Source of the DNA: Lactiplantibacillus daoliensis
GTDB taxonomy: Bacteria; Bacillota; Bacilli; Lactobacillales; Lactobacillaceae
Direction: 5' to 3'
DNA: 64,000 nt
NCBI RefSeq assembly: GCF_005405005.1
Contig: NZ_BJDH01000002.1
Coordinates: forward strand, 310,001 to 374,000
Shown here: positions 27,523 to 38,605 of the stretch, piece by piece
How positions within the stretch are numbered: position 1 is the stretch's first letter
Layout of the letters: the number at the start of each line of letters is the position of its first letter
Program-made: the position numbers and the translations under genes
The notes under the pieces: model-generated
Databases searched by the model: none
Told to the model about the DNA's origin: nothing
Seen by the model: only the letters and a program-made list of their open reading frames with translations

Positions 27523-28237
27523 TTGCTGCACTCCATTCTGTCAAAATCTGTTGATACGCTCGCACGGCATTTTCTGCTTGCGTGATTGGGCGACCGACAA
27601 CTAAACCATTGCTGCCGGCTTTAGCGGCGGCGGTCGGTGTCATCACGCGCTGTTGGTCGTCAGCTGCCGCAGTGGCCGGCCGAATCCCTGGGGTGATGGC
27701 AATAAAGTCGGTCCCTACCGCCGCATGAATCGCGCCAACTTCTTGTGCGGAGCAAATCACCCCATCACAATCGCTGGCCTGCGCTAACTCAGCATAGTGA
27801 ACCACACTGGCTTGCACCGTGCCGGGAATTTGTTGATCAGTGTTTAACATGGCTTGATTCGTCGAAGTTAATTGCGTTATCGCTAATAACTTTGGTGCAG
27901 GTAACCCTTGTTCCGCGGCACCGGCAACTAAACCACGCTTCGCCGCCGCCAACATCACATGGCCGCCAGCCGCATGGACCGTCGTATACCGAACTCCCAA
28001 GCGACCAATCACGCGCATCGCCGATTCAACCGTATTGGGAATATCATGCAATTTTAAATCAAGGAACACGGCATGACCACGCGCCTCGATGGCTTGGACA
28101 ATCTGTGGCCCAGCCGCATAAAATAATTCCATCCCGATTTTGACCGTTAATTTGGTAGTCGCTGGAAATTGGTCTAAAAAGACCAAGGCTTGCGCTGCTG
28201 TCGGAAAATCCAAGGCAATAATAACTGGTCGACTCAT
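27515..28237 (-). CDS. pyrF: Orotidine 5'-phosphate decarboxylase
   Basis: A 240-residue TIM-barrel enzyme making UMP. The catalytic DLKLHDIPNTV (about residues 59-69) is intact, as are the N-terminal IALDFPT and the phosphate-binding GLVVGRPI. Its ATG overlaps the pyrD stop codon by four bases, with GAGG upstream. The order pyrD-pyrF-pyrE is retained. Confidence 0.97.
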   Translation of the reverse strand: MSRPVIIALDFPTAAQALVFLDQFPATTKLTVKIGMELFYAAGPQIVQAIEARGHAVFLDLKLHDIPNTVESAMRVIGRLGVRYTTVHAAGGHVMLAAAKRGLVAGAAEQGLPAPKLLAITQLTSTNQAMLNTDQQIPGTVQASVVHYAELAQASDCDGVICSAQEVGAIHAAVGTDFIAITPGIRPATAAADDQQRVMTPTAAAKAGSNGLVVGRPITQAENAVRAYQQILTEWSAAND

Positions 28238-29151
28238 CCTTGTACCTCCGCAATCAACTCACTCAAACTCGACATGCCATACTTGTCCATCGCTGCTGGT
28301 AGACCGGCAATAATGTCGGTACAGGCGGTCGGGTGCCCATAAGTGGCTGCACCCACTTGGACGGCATTGGCACCAGCCAAGTAAAACTCCAAGACATCCG
28401 CTGGTGTGAAGACGCCGCCAACCCCAATAATTGGTAACTTCGTTTGTTGACGAACGTCATGAATCATCCGCACAGCCATTGGATGCAGTGCCTTACCTGA
28501 CAAACCACCCGTGCCGTGCGCTAAAATCGGCCGACGAGTCTTCAGGTCGATTCCCATGCCAGTTAACGTATTGATCATCGTTAATCCAGCAGCACCACCA
28601 GCTTCAGCAGCAGCAGCAATCGGCACAATATCCGTCACATTTGGGGTTAACTTCATAAACACAGGTTTATCGACCACAGCCACGATGGCTTGCGTCAAAT
28701 CTTTAACTAGCACTGGATCCGTTCCAAATGCTAATCCACCGTGATCCACGTTCGGACACGAAATATTGATTTCTAATAACTCCACATTTGGTGCCGTCGT
28801 CATTTTTTGAGCGACAGCGACATATTCATCAAAGGTACTGCCGGCAACACTCCCAACAATCGGCAATGCCGGATAATGTTCAGCTAACCAAGGCAACTTT
28901 TCAGCGAGCACGTTGTCAATGCCGGGGTTCTTCAACCCAATCGCATTCAACCAGCCAGCCGTGGTTGGGGCCGTCGTCGGCCGTTGATTACCCTCGCGCG
29001 GTTCGGCTGTCGTCGACTTGATGACTAAGCCACCCAAAGCGCCTAAGTCCAATTGTGTCGCCATTGTTTGACCATAAGCGGCGGTACCGCTTGCGGGCAT
29101 CACCGGATTTTTTAACGTGACGCCTGCTAAATTCACTGCTAATCGTTCCAT
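28234..29151 (-). CDS. pyrD: Dihydroorotate dehydrogenase, class 1B-like catalytic subunit
   Basis: A 305-residue FMN enzyme oxidising dihydroorotate to orotate. NISCPNVDHGG (about 130) carries the active-site cysteine; the following residues are of the class 1B (PyrDB) kind. That class normally works with PyrK, an FAD and 2Fe-2S subunit passing electrons to NAD(+), but no pyrK lies in this operon. I choose ATG 29151 (AAGGGG upstream); the open frame runs 13 codons further back into carB without a site. Confidence 0.93.
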   Translation of the reverse strand: MERLAVNLAGVTLKNPVMPASGTAAYGQTMATQLDLGALGGLVIKSTTAEPREGNQRPTTAPTTAGWLNAIGLKNPGIDNVLAEKLPWLAEHYPALPIVGSVAGSTFDEYVAVAQKMTTAPNVELLEINISCPNVDHGGLAFGTDPVLVKDLTQAIVAVVDKPVFMKLTPNVTDIVPIAAAAEAGGAAGLTMINTLTGMGIDLKTRRPILAHGTGGLSGKALHPMAVRMIHDVRQQTKLPIIGVGGVFTPADVLEFYLAGANAVQVGAATYGHPTACTDIIAGLPAAMDKYGMSSLSELIAEVQG

Positions 29152-29170
29152 GTCGATCCCCTTTTCGTGT

Positions 29171-32100
29171 TTATAAGGCTTGCGTGACAAATGATTGTGA
29201 TTCTAAAACTTGTAAAATAGCTGCAACCGTATCAAGCGCCGTAAATAATGGAATATTATGCGCAATCGAGCTGTTCCGAATTAACGCCCCATCATCGGCC
29301 GCGTGTCCTTCATCTGAGACGGTATTGACCACCAATTGCACCTGACCGGCTTCCATTTGATGTAACAAATCGTGCTCACCACTATCGATCTTATCCACTA
29401 CTTGTACCGGAATCGCTTGTTTTGTTAAATAACTCGCCGTGCCACTCGTCGCTAACAATTGATAACCTAGATTATGGAACCGTTGAGCCAATTTTAAGGC
29501 TTCCGGTTTGTCGTCATCCCGAACGGTAATTAAAACATTTCCGTGATTTGGCACATGCAATTTAGCCGCTTCAAAGGCTTTATACAGCGCCTTCGCCATC
29601 GTCGTATCGCTTCCCATGACTTCCCCAGTCGACTTCATTTCTGGTCCGAGCAAACTATCGACTTGGTTCAACTTCGAGAAGGAGAAGACTGGTGCTTTGA
29701 CGTGCACGAGTGCGCCAGTTGGTGCCAAACCAGTTTGATAGCCCTGGCTTTCTAATGATTGCCCTAAAATAACGCGCGTCGCCACCTGGGCCATCGGAAT
29801 ACCCGTTACCTTGCTCAAGAATGGCACTGTCCGACTAGCACGTGGATTAACTTCAATGACATAGACTTGTTCATCGTGAATAACAAATTGAATATTCATC
29901 ATGCCGACACAGTTCAAGCTAAGGGCTAATTGTTCGGTATATTTCACGATTTGATGTTGAACAGCCGCCGACAATGATTGGGGTGGATACACCGCCATCG
30001 AATCGCCGGAATGGACTCCAGCCCGTTCGATATGTTCCATAATGCCTGGGATTAAGACCGTCTGGCCGTCACAAATCGCATCCACTTCACACTCTTTACC
30101 AACCAAGTAGCTGTCAATTAAGACCGGATGATCGTGGGACACCTTGACCGCATTGTGCATGTAATAATCCAAGTCGGCTGGTTGCTTAACGATTTCCATC
30201 GCCCGCCCACCTAAGACATAACTTGGGCGTACTAATACGGGATAGCCAATCTTTTCAGCAATCTTTAGCGCGGTCGCTTCATCACTGGCGGTATCACCAG
30301 CAGGTTGTGGAATTTTGAGCGACTTGATTACTTTGTCGAATTCATCACGGTCTTCTGCTCGGTTCACATCCGTCACCGTCGTACCCAGAATCTTAACGCC
30401 GTGGGCTTCCAGCGGTGCCGCTAAATTAATCGCCGTTTGCCCACCAAATTGCACGATGACGCCAGTTGGTTGTTCGAGGTCAATCACGTTCATGACGTCC
30501 TCAATCGTCAGTGGTTCAAAATACAATTTGTCAGAAATTGAGAAATCGGTTGAAACCGTTTCAGGATTACTATTCATGATAATGGCTTCATAACCGGCTT
30601 TTTGAATCGCCTTAACAGAATGGACCGTGGCGTAGTCAAATTCAACGCCTTGACCGATACGAATTGGGCCAGAACCGAGGACTAAGACGGATGGTTTTTT
30701 AGTTACGAGGCTTTCATTCTCAGTCTCATAAGTCCCGTAATAATAAGGCGTTGTTGACGCAAATTCGCCAGCGCAAGTATCAACCATTTTATAGACGGGC
30801 ATTAAATGATTAGTTTTTCGGAACTGACGCACTTCATCAATGGTTTCATTCCAGAAACTAGCGACGGTTTCATCGGCAAAGCCATTCCGTTTAGCAGTTG
30901 TGAGTACTGCTAAATCATCTTGGTGAGTCTGTAACTCACGTTCGATTTCAATCAAATGTAGCAACTTATCTAAGAAGAAGACATTGATTTTGGTAATCTC
31001 AGCCAAATCTTCAATCGTGTAACCCCGTCGAATCGCTTCGGCTAGGTAAAATAGCCGATCATCCTGAGCATGAATTAATTTATCACTCAGGGTATCATCG
31101 TCTACCTGAGCCAACGCCGGTTCATCAATGTAAGTCAGGCCAATTTCAAGCGACCGCACTGCTTTTAGCGTCGCTTCTTCAATGTTACGACCGATTGCCA
31201 TGACTTCACCGGTGGCCTTCATTTGAGTCCCTAAGCGGCGATCCGCATGAGTAAACTTATCAAATGGCCAGCGTGGAATCTTGCAAACGACGTAATCCAA
31301 GGCGGGTTCAAATTCAGCGTAGGTCGTTCCCGTGACAGGATTTTTGATCTCATCCAAATGTAGCCCAACCGCAATTTTAGCCGCCATTTTGGCAATTGGA
31401 TAACCAGTTGCTTTGGAAGCTAAGGCTGAAGACCGGCTGACCCGTGGATTTACTTCAATAATGTAATAGTTGAAACTATTCGGATCTAAGGCTAGCTGGA
31501 CATTACAGCCCCCTTCGATCTTCAAGGCGCGAATAATCTTCAAGGACGCGTCCCGCAACATCTGTACTTCGCGATCGGCCAACGTTTGGACCGGCGCATA
31601 CACAATCGAATCTCCTGTATGAATCCCAACTGGGTCGAAGTTTTCCATGTTGCAGACGACCATGGCGTTGTCTGCAGCATCGCGCATCACTTCAAATTCA
31701 ATCTCCTTGTAGCCGGCAATGCTTTGTTCGATCAACACTTGCGTCACCGGTGAGAGCGACAAGCCATTTTCAGAAATAGTCCGTAATTCGGCTTCATCTT
31801 CAGCAATCCCACCACCGGTACCACCCATGGTGAAAGCTGGTCGCACAATCACTGGATAACCGGTCTTGGTGGCAAAGTCAACGGCCTCGTCCACCGTATA
31901 AGCAATCCCGGAGGCTGGCACTGGTTCCCCTAATTGCTTCATTAAAGCCTTAAATTGTTCCCGATCTTCGGCTTGATCGATGGCACTCAGTTTCGTACCC
32001 AACAACTCAATTTTGAGTTCGGTCAAAATGCCCGATTTCGACAATTCCATTGCCATGTTCAACCCTTGCTGTCCACCTAATGTTGGCAAAATGGCATCGG

Positions 32101-32347
32101 GATGTTCCTTACGTAAGATTTGTGAGACAAATTCTAACGTGATGGGCTCCAAGTAGACTTGGTCGGCAATTTCTTTGTCGGTCATAATGGTGGCTGGGTT
32201 GGAGTTTACTAAAACGACTTCATAACCCAGTTCTTTCAGAGCCAAACAGGCTTGCGTCCCAGAATAGTCAAATTCAGCGGCCTGACCAATGATAATTGGA
32301 CCAGAACCGATCACCATAATTTTATGGATGTCTGTGCGTTTAGGCAT
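29171..32347 (-). CDS. carB: Carbamoyl-phosphate synthase large subunit, pyrimidine operon
   Basis: A 1058-residue synthase with two homologous ATP-grasp halves (each with a [22 protein letters not shown] start and a GGTGGG- or GGRAMEI-type loop) and a C-terminal MGS-like allosteric domain beginning about residue 930. It makes carbamoyl phosphate from ammonia, bicarbonate and two ATP, with the ammonia tunnelled from CarA. The ATG overlaps the carA stop by 8 bases. In the L. plantarum group there are usually two carbamoyl-phosphate synthases, one pyrimidine- and one arginine-controlled; this would be the pyrimidine one (PyrAb1). Confidence 0.96.
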   Translation of the reverse strand: MPKRTDIHKIMVIGSGPIIIGQAAEFDYSGTQACLALKELGYEVVLVNSNPATIMTDKEIADQVYLEPITLEFVSQILRKEHPDAILPTLGGQQGLNMAMELSKSGILTELKIELLGTKLSAIDQAEDREQFKALMKQLGEPVPASGIAYTVDEAVDFATKTGYPVIVRPAFTMGGTGGGIAEDEAELRTISENGLSLSPVTQVLIEQSIAGYKEIEFEVMRDAADNAMVVCNMENFDPVGIHTGDSIVYAPVQTLADREVQMLRDASLKIIRALKIEGGCNVQLALDPNSFNYYIIEVNPRVSRSSALASKATGYPIAKMAAKIAVGLHLDEIKNPVTGTTYAEFEPALDYVVCKIPRWPFDKFTHADRRLGTQMKATGEVMAIGRNIEEATLKAVRSLEIGLTYIDEPALAQVDDDTLSDKLIHAQDDRLFYLAEAIRRGYTIEDLAEITKINVFFLDKLLHLIEIERELQTHQDDLAVLTTAKRNGFADETVASFWNETIDEVRQFRKTNHLMPVYKMVDTCAGEFASTTPYYYGTYETENESLVTKKPSVLVLGSGPIRIGQGVEFDYATVHSVKAIQKAGYEAIIMNSNPETVSTDFSISDKLYFEPLTIEDVMNVIDLEQPTGVIVQFGGQTAINLAAPLEAHGVKILGTTVTDVNRAEDRDEFDKVIKSLKIPQPAGDTASDEATALKIAEKIGYPVLVRPSYVLGGRAMEIVKQPADLDYYMHNAVKVSHDHPVLIDSYLVGKECEVDAICDGQTVLIPGIMEHIERAGVHSGDSMAVYPPQSLSAAVQHQIVKYTEQLALSLNCVGMMNIQFVIHDEQVYVIEVNPRASRTVPFLSKVTGIPMAQVATRVILGQSLESQGYQTGLAPTGALVHVKAPVFSFSKLNQVDSLLGPEMKSTGEVMGSDTTMAKALYKAFEAAKLHVPNHGNVLITVRDDDKPEALKLAQRFHNLGYQLLATSGTASYLTKQAIPVQVVDKIDSGEHDLLHQMEAGQVQLVVNTVSDEGHAADDGALIRNSSIAHNIPLFTALDTVAAILQVLESQSFVTQAL

Positions 32348-33434
32348 TGAAATTGCTTCCTTTCCGGGCCGCTTCGTGGGCCGCCATTAAATCAATAAAT
32401 TCATCAAAAATGTGATCCGCATCGTGTGGACCTGGCGCAGCATCTGGATGATACTGGACGGAGAATGCTGGATAGTTGCGGTGACGCACGCCTTCAACGG
32501 TGCCATCATTAATTTCCTCATGCGTGATCATTAAATCCGTTTTAGCGAGCGAGTCGCGATCGACCGCGTAGCCATGGTTTTGCGAGGTGAAGTCGATCCG
32601 GCCGGTGGCGATTTCGCGGACCGGATGATTAAAGCCGCGATGACCAAACTTCATTTTGAACGTATCCGCACCATTGGCTAAACAGAAGAGCTGATGGCCT
32701 AAACAAATCCCAAACAATGGGACTTTCTGTTCGACGGCTCGAATCATTTCCTGAGCACCCGGCACGTCTTTGGGGTCACCAGGGCCATTCGTTAACATCA
32801 CCCCGTCTGGATTAAGCTCCAGAATTTCACCAGCAGTGGCGTTATACGGCAACACCGTTAAGTTACAGTGCCGTTTGGCCAATTCACGCAAGATTGAGTG
32901 TTTCAAGCCAAAATCAACGACGACGACATTCGGTCCAGTTGCTGGATTTGGATACGCATTATTGGTAGAACTTTCGGCCACTACCGCCGGATTCAAAACG
33001 GTCGCCTTTAATTGGGGCACCGTTTCAGGGGTCAGGTCATCTACGATCGTTGCTTTCATCGCACCCTTTTCGCGAATATGTTTCGTCACGGCCCGAGTAT
33101 CAATATCGGCAATTCCTGGAATATTATTTTGTTTTAAGTAGTCATCTAAAGACATTTCACTCCGCCAATTACTAGCTCGGCGGGCTAATTCATGTACAAC
33201 GACCCCTTTGCAACTAGGTTTAATTGATTCGTGATCGTCGCGATTGATGCCGTAATTCCCAATCAAGGGATAAGTAAACATGAGAATTTCGCCGTTATAA
33301 GATTGATCAGTGATCGATTCTTGATAACCGCTCATGCCAGTATTAAAGACGAGTTCGCCGACAGTGCCGGTGGTGGCCCCAAAGCCAGTCCCCGGATAGA
33401 CGGTGCCGTCCGCTAAGACTAAATATCGTTTCAT
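32340..33434 (-). CDS. carA: Carbamoyl-phosphate synthase small subunit, pyrimidine operon
   Basis: A 364-residue glutaminase subunit. The class I amidotransferase nucleophile is in [10 protein letters not shown] (about 248), and the His/Glu pair is in [12 protein letters not shown]. It hydrolyses glutamine and feeds ammonia to CarB. Its start overlaps the pyrC stop by four bases, so it is tightly coupled in the operon (PyrAa1 in lactobacillus naming). Confidence 0.96.
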   Translation of the reverse strand: MKRYLVLADGTVYPGTGFGATTGTVGELVFNTGMSGYQESITDQSYNGEILMFTYPLIGNYGINRDDHESIKPSCKGVVVHELARRASNWRSEMSLDDYLKQNNIPGIADIDTRAVTKHIREKGAMKATIVDDLTPETVPQLKATVLNPAVVAESSTNNAYPNPATGPNVVVVDFGLKHSILRELAKRHCNLTVLPYNATAGEILELNPDGVMLTNGPGDPKDVPGAQEMIRAVEQKVPLFGICLGHQLFCLANGADTFKMKFGHRGFNHPVREIATGRIDFTSQNHGYAVDRDSLAKTDLMITHEEINDGTVEGVRHRNYPAFSVQYHPDAAPGPHDADHIFDEFIDLMAAHEAARKGSNFNA

Positions 33435-34723
33435 GCTTGCTGGTCCTTTCCATAAACCACTTGGCCGTCCACTAACGTCATCAAAACGTTGCCGTAAACG
33501 TGCCAGCCAATAAACGGTGAATTGTGGCCTTTCGAAACCATCTCGTCGGCCTTGATTTCATATTCATGTGCTAAATCGATAATCGCTAAATCCGCTGGTT
33601 GGCCTGGTGCCAAGCGCCCAGCACTTTTTAACCCAAACAGTTGCGCCGGTTTCGTACTCATCAAATCGACTAATTGGCCTAATGTGAACAGCTTTGTTTT
33701 AACCAAGGCCGTGTAAAGGGTAGCAAATGCGGTTTCCAGGCCAGTAATCCCAAACGCCGCCGTCTTCATGGAACCTTGCTTTTGGGCATCCGTATGCGGG
33801 GCGTGGTCGGTCGCAATCATATCGATCGTGCCATCAAGTAACCCGGCAATCAAGGCAGCGCGGTCTTTTGGTGACCGCAATGGCGGATTCATCTTCAACA
33901 TTGGATTATCCATCGTAATATCCGCATCCGTCAGTAACAAATGATGCGGAGATACCTCGCAAGTCACGTTGATACCAGCCCGCTTGGCATCCCGAATCAC
34001 GCGAACACTTTCTGCGGTTGAAACGTGACAAACGTGATAATGGACGCCACTGGCTTCCGCCAACAAGACATCGCGGGCAATTTGTGACGATTCGGAAATC
34101 CCCATGATACCGGGTAACCCGAGCTTGTCAGCGACGGGACCAGCGTTCATCACGCCACCCATCGTGAGGGAATCATCCTCAACATGGGCCGCTAAGGTAA
34201 GCCCAGCTTTAGCTGCGCCACACATCGCTTGATACATTGTGCCCGCCGTTTGAACGCCTGAGCCATCATTGCTGACAGCAAAAGCACCAGCTTTTTTCAC
34301 ACCATCGAAATCAACAAGTTCATCGCCCGTGCGGTTCGTTGTAATACTGGCATATTGGGCCACGTGGACGTGTGCCTTAGTTTGATTTTCAGCGACCATC
34401 AAGGCAATTTTTTCTGGCGTATCTGGGACCGGGTCAACATTTGGCATGGCGCCAATCGTGGTAAAGCCACCGTGAGCCGCTGCCATGGTGCCCGTTTCAA
34501 TCGTTTCCTTTTCCGTCAATCCAGGATCGCGTAAGTGGACGTGGACATCAACCAACCCTGGTGTCACAAAGCGATCTGCTGCGCAAATTACATGGTCAGC
34601 AGAGCCATACTGTTGGTTCAAGTCATGTCCGATGGCTTTGATTAAACCATCTTCAATTAAAATATCTTGGGTCGTCAGTTGTTCAGCTTCTAAAATTTTG
34701 GCATTTTTAATTAAAGTTGACAT
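33431..34723 (-). CDS. pyrC: Dihydroorotase
   Basis: A 430-residue zinc amidohydrolase closing carbamoyl aspartate to dihydroorotate. The metal-binding [16 protein letters not shown] (about 56-71) and later ATDHAPH (about 303) are conserved. ATG 34723 follows GGAGGATG and overlaps the end of pyrB. The open frame starts three codons earlier but without a better site. Confidence 0.96.
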   Translation of the reverse strand: MSTLIKNAKILEAEQLTTQDILIEDGLIKAIGHDLNQQYGSADHVICAADRFVTPGLVDVHVHLRDPGLTEKETIETGTMAAAHGGFTTIGAMPNVDPVPDTPEKIALMVAENQTKAHVHVAQYASITTNRTGDELVDFDGVKKAGAFAVSNDGSGVQTAGTMYQAMCGAAKAGLTLAAHVEDDSLTMGGVMNAGPVADKLGLPGIMGISESSQIARDVLLAEASGVHYHVCHVSTAESVRVIRDAKRAGINVTCEVSPHHLLLTDADITMDNPMLKMNPPLRSPKDRAALIAGLLDGTIDMIATDHAPHTDAQKQGSMKTAAFGITGLETAFATLYTALVKTKLFTLGQLVDLMSTKPAQLFGLKSAGRLAPGQPADLAIIDLAHEYEIKADEMVSKGHNSPFIGWHVYGNVLMTLVDGQVVYGKDQQA

Positions 34724-35663
34724 TTGCCGCATCCTCCAATGTTTTAGCGTCTAGCAAACCTTGTTGAACTAAAATGTGTGAAACCATCGCCATACGCATA
34801 TACATCCCATTCGTCATTTGCTGGAAAATTCGTGATTGTGGGGATTCTACTAAATCGCTAGCAATCTCTACGCCCCGATTCACAGGCGCCGGATGCATAA
34901 TAATTGCTTGGGTCGGTAGCATGGCCGCCCGTGCCTCGGTTAAGCCATACCGCTGATGGTAAGTTGTCGCGTCAAACGTTTCATTATTAGTTTGCGTGAG
35001 GCGCTCATGCTGTACCCGTAATAACATCATGACATCGACCTGGCTGACTAACTCGTCAATTGGTAAATACGCGCCATATTTGGCAAAGTCAGCATTGAAC
35101 CAAGCCTTGGGACCGCTAAAGTAAACCTTGGCGCCCAACTGTGTGAGCAAGGTCATATTGGAACGAGCGACCCGTGAGTGTTGTAAGTCACCAACAATCG
35201 CAACTTTCAAGCCGTTGAAATGACCAAATTCTTCATAAATAGTCAACATATCTAGCAGTGACTGCGACGGATGTTGACCACTACCATCGCCGGCATTGAT
35301 CAGGCTCATCGGCAACTTCGCATCTAATAACGGTTGATAGTAAGCGTCTTGCGGATGACGAATAACCGCTAAATCCACGCCAATTGCTTGAATCGTTCGT
35401 AATGTATCCAGTAAACTCTCACCTTTGGTTACCGAACTCGTCTTTGGATCGAATGGAATGACTTGCATCCCTAGACGCCGCTCCGCCATTTCAAAACTGG
35501 TATGGGTCCGCGTACTATTTTCAAAAAACAAGTTCATGGCAAATGCTGGCCGGTTAAGCTTTACTGTTAAGCCATGCTTGAACGCTTGTGCCAAGTGAAT
35601 AAAATGCATTACGTCTTCATTTGAAAATTGGTCCACACTCACAATATTAGTCATTGCTTGCAT
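34707..35663 (-). CDS. pyrB: Aspartate carbamoyltransferase catalytic subunit
   Basis: A 318-residue transferase making carbamoyl aspartate. FFENSTRTHTSFE (about 48-60) is the carbamoyl-phosphate loop; the HPSQSLLDMLT segment is also typical. There is no regulatory subunit (PyrI), as in other Firmicutes. AAGGAG lies ten bases before the ATG. A second PyrR-type attenuator precedes it, so pyrB and the genes after it can be controlled separately from pyrR. Confidence 0.96.
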   Translation of the reverse strand: MQAMTNIVSVDQFSNEDVMHFIHLAQAFKHGLTVKLNRPAFAMNLFFENSTRTHTSFEMAERRLGMQVIPFDPKTSSVTKGESLLDTLRTIQAIGVDLAVIRHPQDAYYQPLLDAKLPMSLINAGDGSGQHPSQSLLDMLTIYEEFGHFNGLKVAIVGDLQHSRVARSNMTLLTQLGAKVYFSGPKAWFNADFAKYGAYLPIDELVSQVDVMMLLRVQHERLTQTNNETFDATTYHQRYGLTEARAAMLPTQAIIMHPAPVNRGVEIASDLVESPQSRIFQQMTNGMYMRMAMVSHILVQQGLLDAKTLEDAANVNFN

Positions 35664-35686
35664 CTTTTTGCGTCTCCTTAGGTTTT

Positions 35687-35735
35687 AAAAAAGTCTAACC
35701 ACCGTGCAAATAATGTTTTGCAAAGAGGTTAGACT
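35687..35735 (-). terminator. Attenuator terminator in the pyrR-pyrB leader
   Basis: Stem AGTCTAACC..GGTTAGACT with an inner GCAAA/TTTGC stem, followed by six T on the minus strand. It lies between a PyrR-binding loop and pyrB, the arrangement of a PyrR attenuator. Confidence 0.9.
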
Positions 35736-35763
35736 CCGATTAAGACTGCCACGCATGACCAAA

Positions 35764-35788
35764 CCGTTTCGTTCCTCTCTGGAAACAA
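35764..35788 (-). promoter_or_regulatory. PyrR-binding loop upstream of pyrB
   Basis: The minus strand carries CCAGAGAGG in the loop of a GTTTC/GAAAC stem. This is the conserved RNA anti-antiterminator loop bound by PyrR with UMP or UTP; binding favours the terminator 30-75 bp downstream. Confidence 0.88.
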
Positions 35789-35796
35789 TTAAATGG

Positions 35797-36427
<631 letters not shown>

Positions 36428-36443
36428 TAGTTACCGTTCCCCT

Positions 36444-36464
36444 TATTAGCCTCACAGGACTAAT
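36444..36464 (-). promoter_or_regulatory. PyrR-binding loop upstream of pyrR
   Basis: The minus strand carries TCCTGTGAGG in the loop of an ATTAG/CTAAT stem, the PyrR anti-antiterminator signature, between the operon promoter and the attenuator terminator. Confidence 0.88.
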
Positions 36465-36489
36465 TTAAAGGTGCTGTTTAATTGAAATA

Positions 36490-36518
36490 AGTGTAACCAA
36501 ATGCAGCGTGACTGTCAA
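36490..36518 (-). promoter_or_regulatory. Promoter of the pyr operon
   Basis: A perfect TTGACA and TACACT with a 17-base spacer on the minus strand, followed after ~30 bases by the PyrR leader. The decayed repeat D begins directly upstream. Confidence 0.85.
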
Positions 36519-36525
36519 GGAAAAA

Positions 36526-36712
36526 TCAGTGAAAGTCGCTGATTGTCACCCAGATGATTGCCGCTCGCGGTTATTGTCGGTAACGGGCGAACGAAAAACA
36601 AGTTCATGCCTGGAAACTTTGTCAAAACCGCAACTCTCCTGAAGTCCTCCCTCACAGCACACCGATTCTGACTGACGGCGCATCGCAGCCAAATCCATTT
36701 TAGTTAATAAGC
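36526..36712 (+). repeat. Decayed, internally deleted family 1 repeat (copy D)
   Basis: About 190 bp that follow the left part of copy B (TGATTGCCGCT..CGGT..GGTAACGGGCGAACGA) and then jump to the right part of module 2 (CACACCGATTCTGACTGACGG). The middle of the element and both terminal repeats are missing or unrecognisable. It lies between the pyr operon promoter and the promoter of the PucR-type gene. The 66-codon open frame inside is not considered real. Confidence 0.65.
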
Positions 36713-36761
36713 AATTGCATCGATCAATTAATACACCTTTAATCATTTTTTCATTTAATTA

Positions 36762-36790
36762 TAGTCAAACTGCCAAATTATCGGTATACT
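36762..36790 (+). promoter_or_regulatory. Promoter for the PucR-type regulator
   Basis: A weak -35 (TAGTCA), a 17-base spacer and TATACT, about 40 bp before the start codon. Confidence 0.5.
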
Positions 36791-36828
36791 ACTTGTGAAG
36801 GATAACTAATTTTAGGGGGGGAACGACC

Positions 36829-38418
36829 ATGCGTTTACAAACATTATTAAATACGCCGTCAATGCGTCAGATGCGGGTAATCGCGGGAATACGCGGTCTT
36901 GACCGAGAAATTAATAATATCGGTATGATCGAATCACCAGATATTGCTGATTATTTGAAAGCGCATCAGTTTTTGATTACCAATGGCTACCCTTTTATTA
37001 ACACCACAACCGATCCAACTGACTTAATTACTGCCATGCAAGACGCTGGTTGCGCCGGGCTTGGGTTCAAGGACCAACGTTACTTAGACCATATGCCTCA
37101 AGCAGTCTTAGAATTGGCAAATAAATTAGATTTCCCAATTATCGTGACGCCGGCTAAGGAACTCATTTCCGAAACCATGCGAAAAATGCTCACCATTATT
37201 TTAAAGTCACAAACGGATGAATTGAGTCGGATTGTTGCCGTTAACCAGACGCTGGCTGATTTCTTATTAAAAGATCCCACTCATGCGACGGTTCTTAATA
37301 AATGTAGTGAACTCATTGACCATCCGCTATTTCTCATGGATAGCCACTTTCGAGTTGTCAGTGCCTCACCGAGCCTGCCAATGACTCGTGATAGCCTCAC
37401 CGACTACTTGCGCAACCAGACTCACATCGACTATTTCAATCTACATACTCGTCTGAATTTGACGTACAATCAGCAGCTGGTGACGATTATTCCACTGTTC
37501 TCGGCTTATAAAGAAAATAAAGCCTTTGTGGGTGTGCTCAACCTTGACGCAGCTAATTCGACGGATCAGATGCTGACCCAAGTCGTCATCAATACCTTAA
37601 GCTTCGTCAATAGCCGTGTCGACATGCTGAACGAATCGGCCTTCCGTAATCAAAGTGGCTTCTATTTGAATGTCATGGACGGGGGGATTTCAAATGACCT
37701 GATCAACAAGACGCTTAAAAATCGTCAAATTGATCCCACAACTAAATTTCACTGTGCCACCATTTTAGTGACCACTAATCACCAGAGCATCCTCAGCAAT
37801 CATTTGCTGGAACAAGTCCAACAGCTAACGCTCTGGTTCATCAAGGAATTTCAAGCACCGGTCATTGCCTTTTCGCTCAAACAACAATTAGTCCTCCTCA
37901 TTAATGATGAACAAAGCGCACAACATTTCTTAACGGCTTTGGTAGACTTCATTCAGCCTAAATTAGACAAACAAACTCGTTTAATCGCCGGTTACAGTTA
38001 TTCAACCTTACCATTAACCGAACTTGCAACCATCTATAATGAAGCGGCTGAAGCTTTAGCACTGAGTCGAAATAGCCCCAACGCCGTCACGATCTATCGG
38101 CCAAAATATGTCAAAGAACTAATTTCATTGATTCCTGATAATGAAGCCACCTCTTTTGTGGAACGCGTCCTCGGTGGTCTAGTTGGTGGTGTCAGCGCCA
38201 ATGAACAATTAAATTTATTAGACACACTCTACGGTTATTTTTATTATCATCAAAATATTGCTGAAGTGGCCGGTCATTTATCAATTCACCGCAACACTGT
38301 CATTTATCGCTTGAAAAAGATTGAGAAGATGCTAACACTGAACCTCGACGACCCCGAACAGACCCAAACACTTGAGATGGCCGTGATCCTTTGGCACAAT
38401 CAAGCCCAGCAAAAGTGA
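36829..38418 (+). CDS. PucR-family transcriptional regulator
   Basis: A 529-residue regulator with an N-terminal purine-catabolism (PucR) domain (residues 1-125), a central GGDEF-like/CdaR region and a C-terminal PucR helix-turn-helix (VAGHLSIHRNTVIYRLKKIEKML, about 480-505). Relatives control purine breakdown or, in Lactobacillales, uptake genes. It is followed, in the same direction, by two nucleobase permeases, which are its obvious candidate targets; the gap to the first one has its own promoter and riboswitch. A strong run of G (GGGGGGG) precedes the ATG as ribosome site. Confidence 0.88.
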   Translation: MRLQTLLNTPSMRQMRVIAGIRGLDREINNIGMIESPDIADYLKAHQFLITNGYPFINTTTDPTDLITAMQDAGCAGLGFKDQRYLDHMPQAVLELANKLDFPIIVTPAKELISETMRKMLTIILKSQTDELSRIVAVNQTLADFLLKDPTHATVLNKCSELIDHPLFLMDSHFRVVSASPSLPMTRDSLTDYLRNQTHIDYFNLHTRLNLTYNQQLVTIIPLFSAYKENKAFVGVLNLDAANSTDQMLTQVVINTLSFVNSRVDMLNESAFRNQSGFYLNVMDGGISNDLINKTLKNRQIDPTTKFHCATILVTTNHQSILSNHLLEQVQQLTLWFIKEFQAPVIAFSLKQQLVLLINDEQSAQHFLTALVDFIQPKLDKQTRLIAGYSYSTLPLTELATIYNEAAEALALSRNSPNAVTIYRPKYVKELISLIPDNEATSFVERVLGGLVGGVSANEQLNLLDTLYGYFYYHQNIAEVAGHLSIHRNTVIYRLKKIEKMLTLNLDDPEQTQTLEMAVILWHNQAQQK

Positions 38419-38454
38419 ACGTTTACATTTTTAAATTATTACCGTTTCCGGATT

Positions 38455-38481
38455 TTCACGAACATTAATTTGTTCGATTCT
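38455..38481 (+). promoter_or_regulatory. PurBox-like inverted pair upstream of the xanthine permease
   Basis: CACGAACATTAATTTGTTCG contains the CGAAC core in both orientations separated by 8 bases, just upstream of the -35 element. Each half matches about 10 of 13 positions of the PurR box AWWWCCGAACWWT. The spacing is shorter than in known Bacillus PurBox pairs, so this is tentative. Confidence 0.4.
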
Positions 38482-38483
38482 GA

Positions 38484-38512
38484 TTGTCTTCGGTTTTTAT
38501 CTATGTTAAGAT
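38484..38512 (+). promoter_or_regulatory. Promoter for the riboswitch-controlled permease
   Basis: TTGTCT and TAAGAT with a 17-base spacer; transcription would start about 15-20 bases before the riboswitch. Confidence 0.6.
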
Positions 38513-38534
38513 TGTCCCATTCAAATACGAAAAA

Positions 38535-38604
38535 TTGCCTATATAATGTCATGATATGGATGACGAGTTTCTACCCAGCGCCGTAAACGCTGGACTATAA
38601 GCAG
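38535..38604 (+). ncRNA. Purine riboswitch, guanine/xanthine-type aptamer
   Basis: The conserved core is present in order: TATAAT..GATATGG, GTTTCTACC, CCGTAAA and GGACTAT, with two hairpins (the second CCAGCG/CGCTGG) forming the arms. The residue before the final TAT is C, the equivalent of C74, which specifies guanine or hypoxanthine rather than adenine. It is followed at once by a terminator, so ligand binding should turn the permease gene off. Confidence 0.95.
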
Positions 38605-38605
38605 A

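Noticed and set aside
28511-29021. Plus-strand open frames opposite pyrD
   Set aside because: Complement of a clear pyrD frame; composition is that of an antisense shadow and no ribosome sites are present.
38417-38430. Possible cre site after the PucR-type gene (TGAACGTTTACA)
   Set aside because: Only one half fits the consensus and it lies at the 3' end of the gene.
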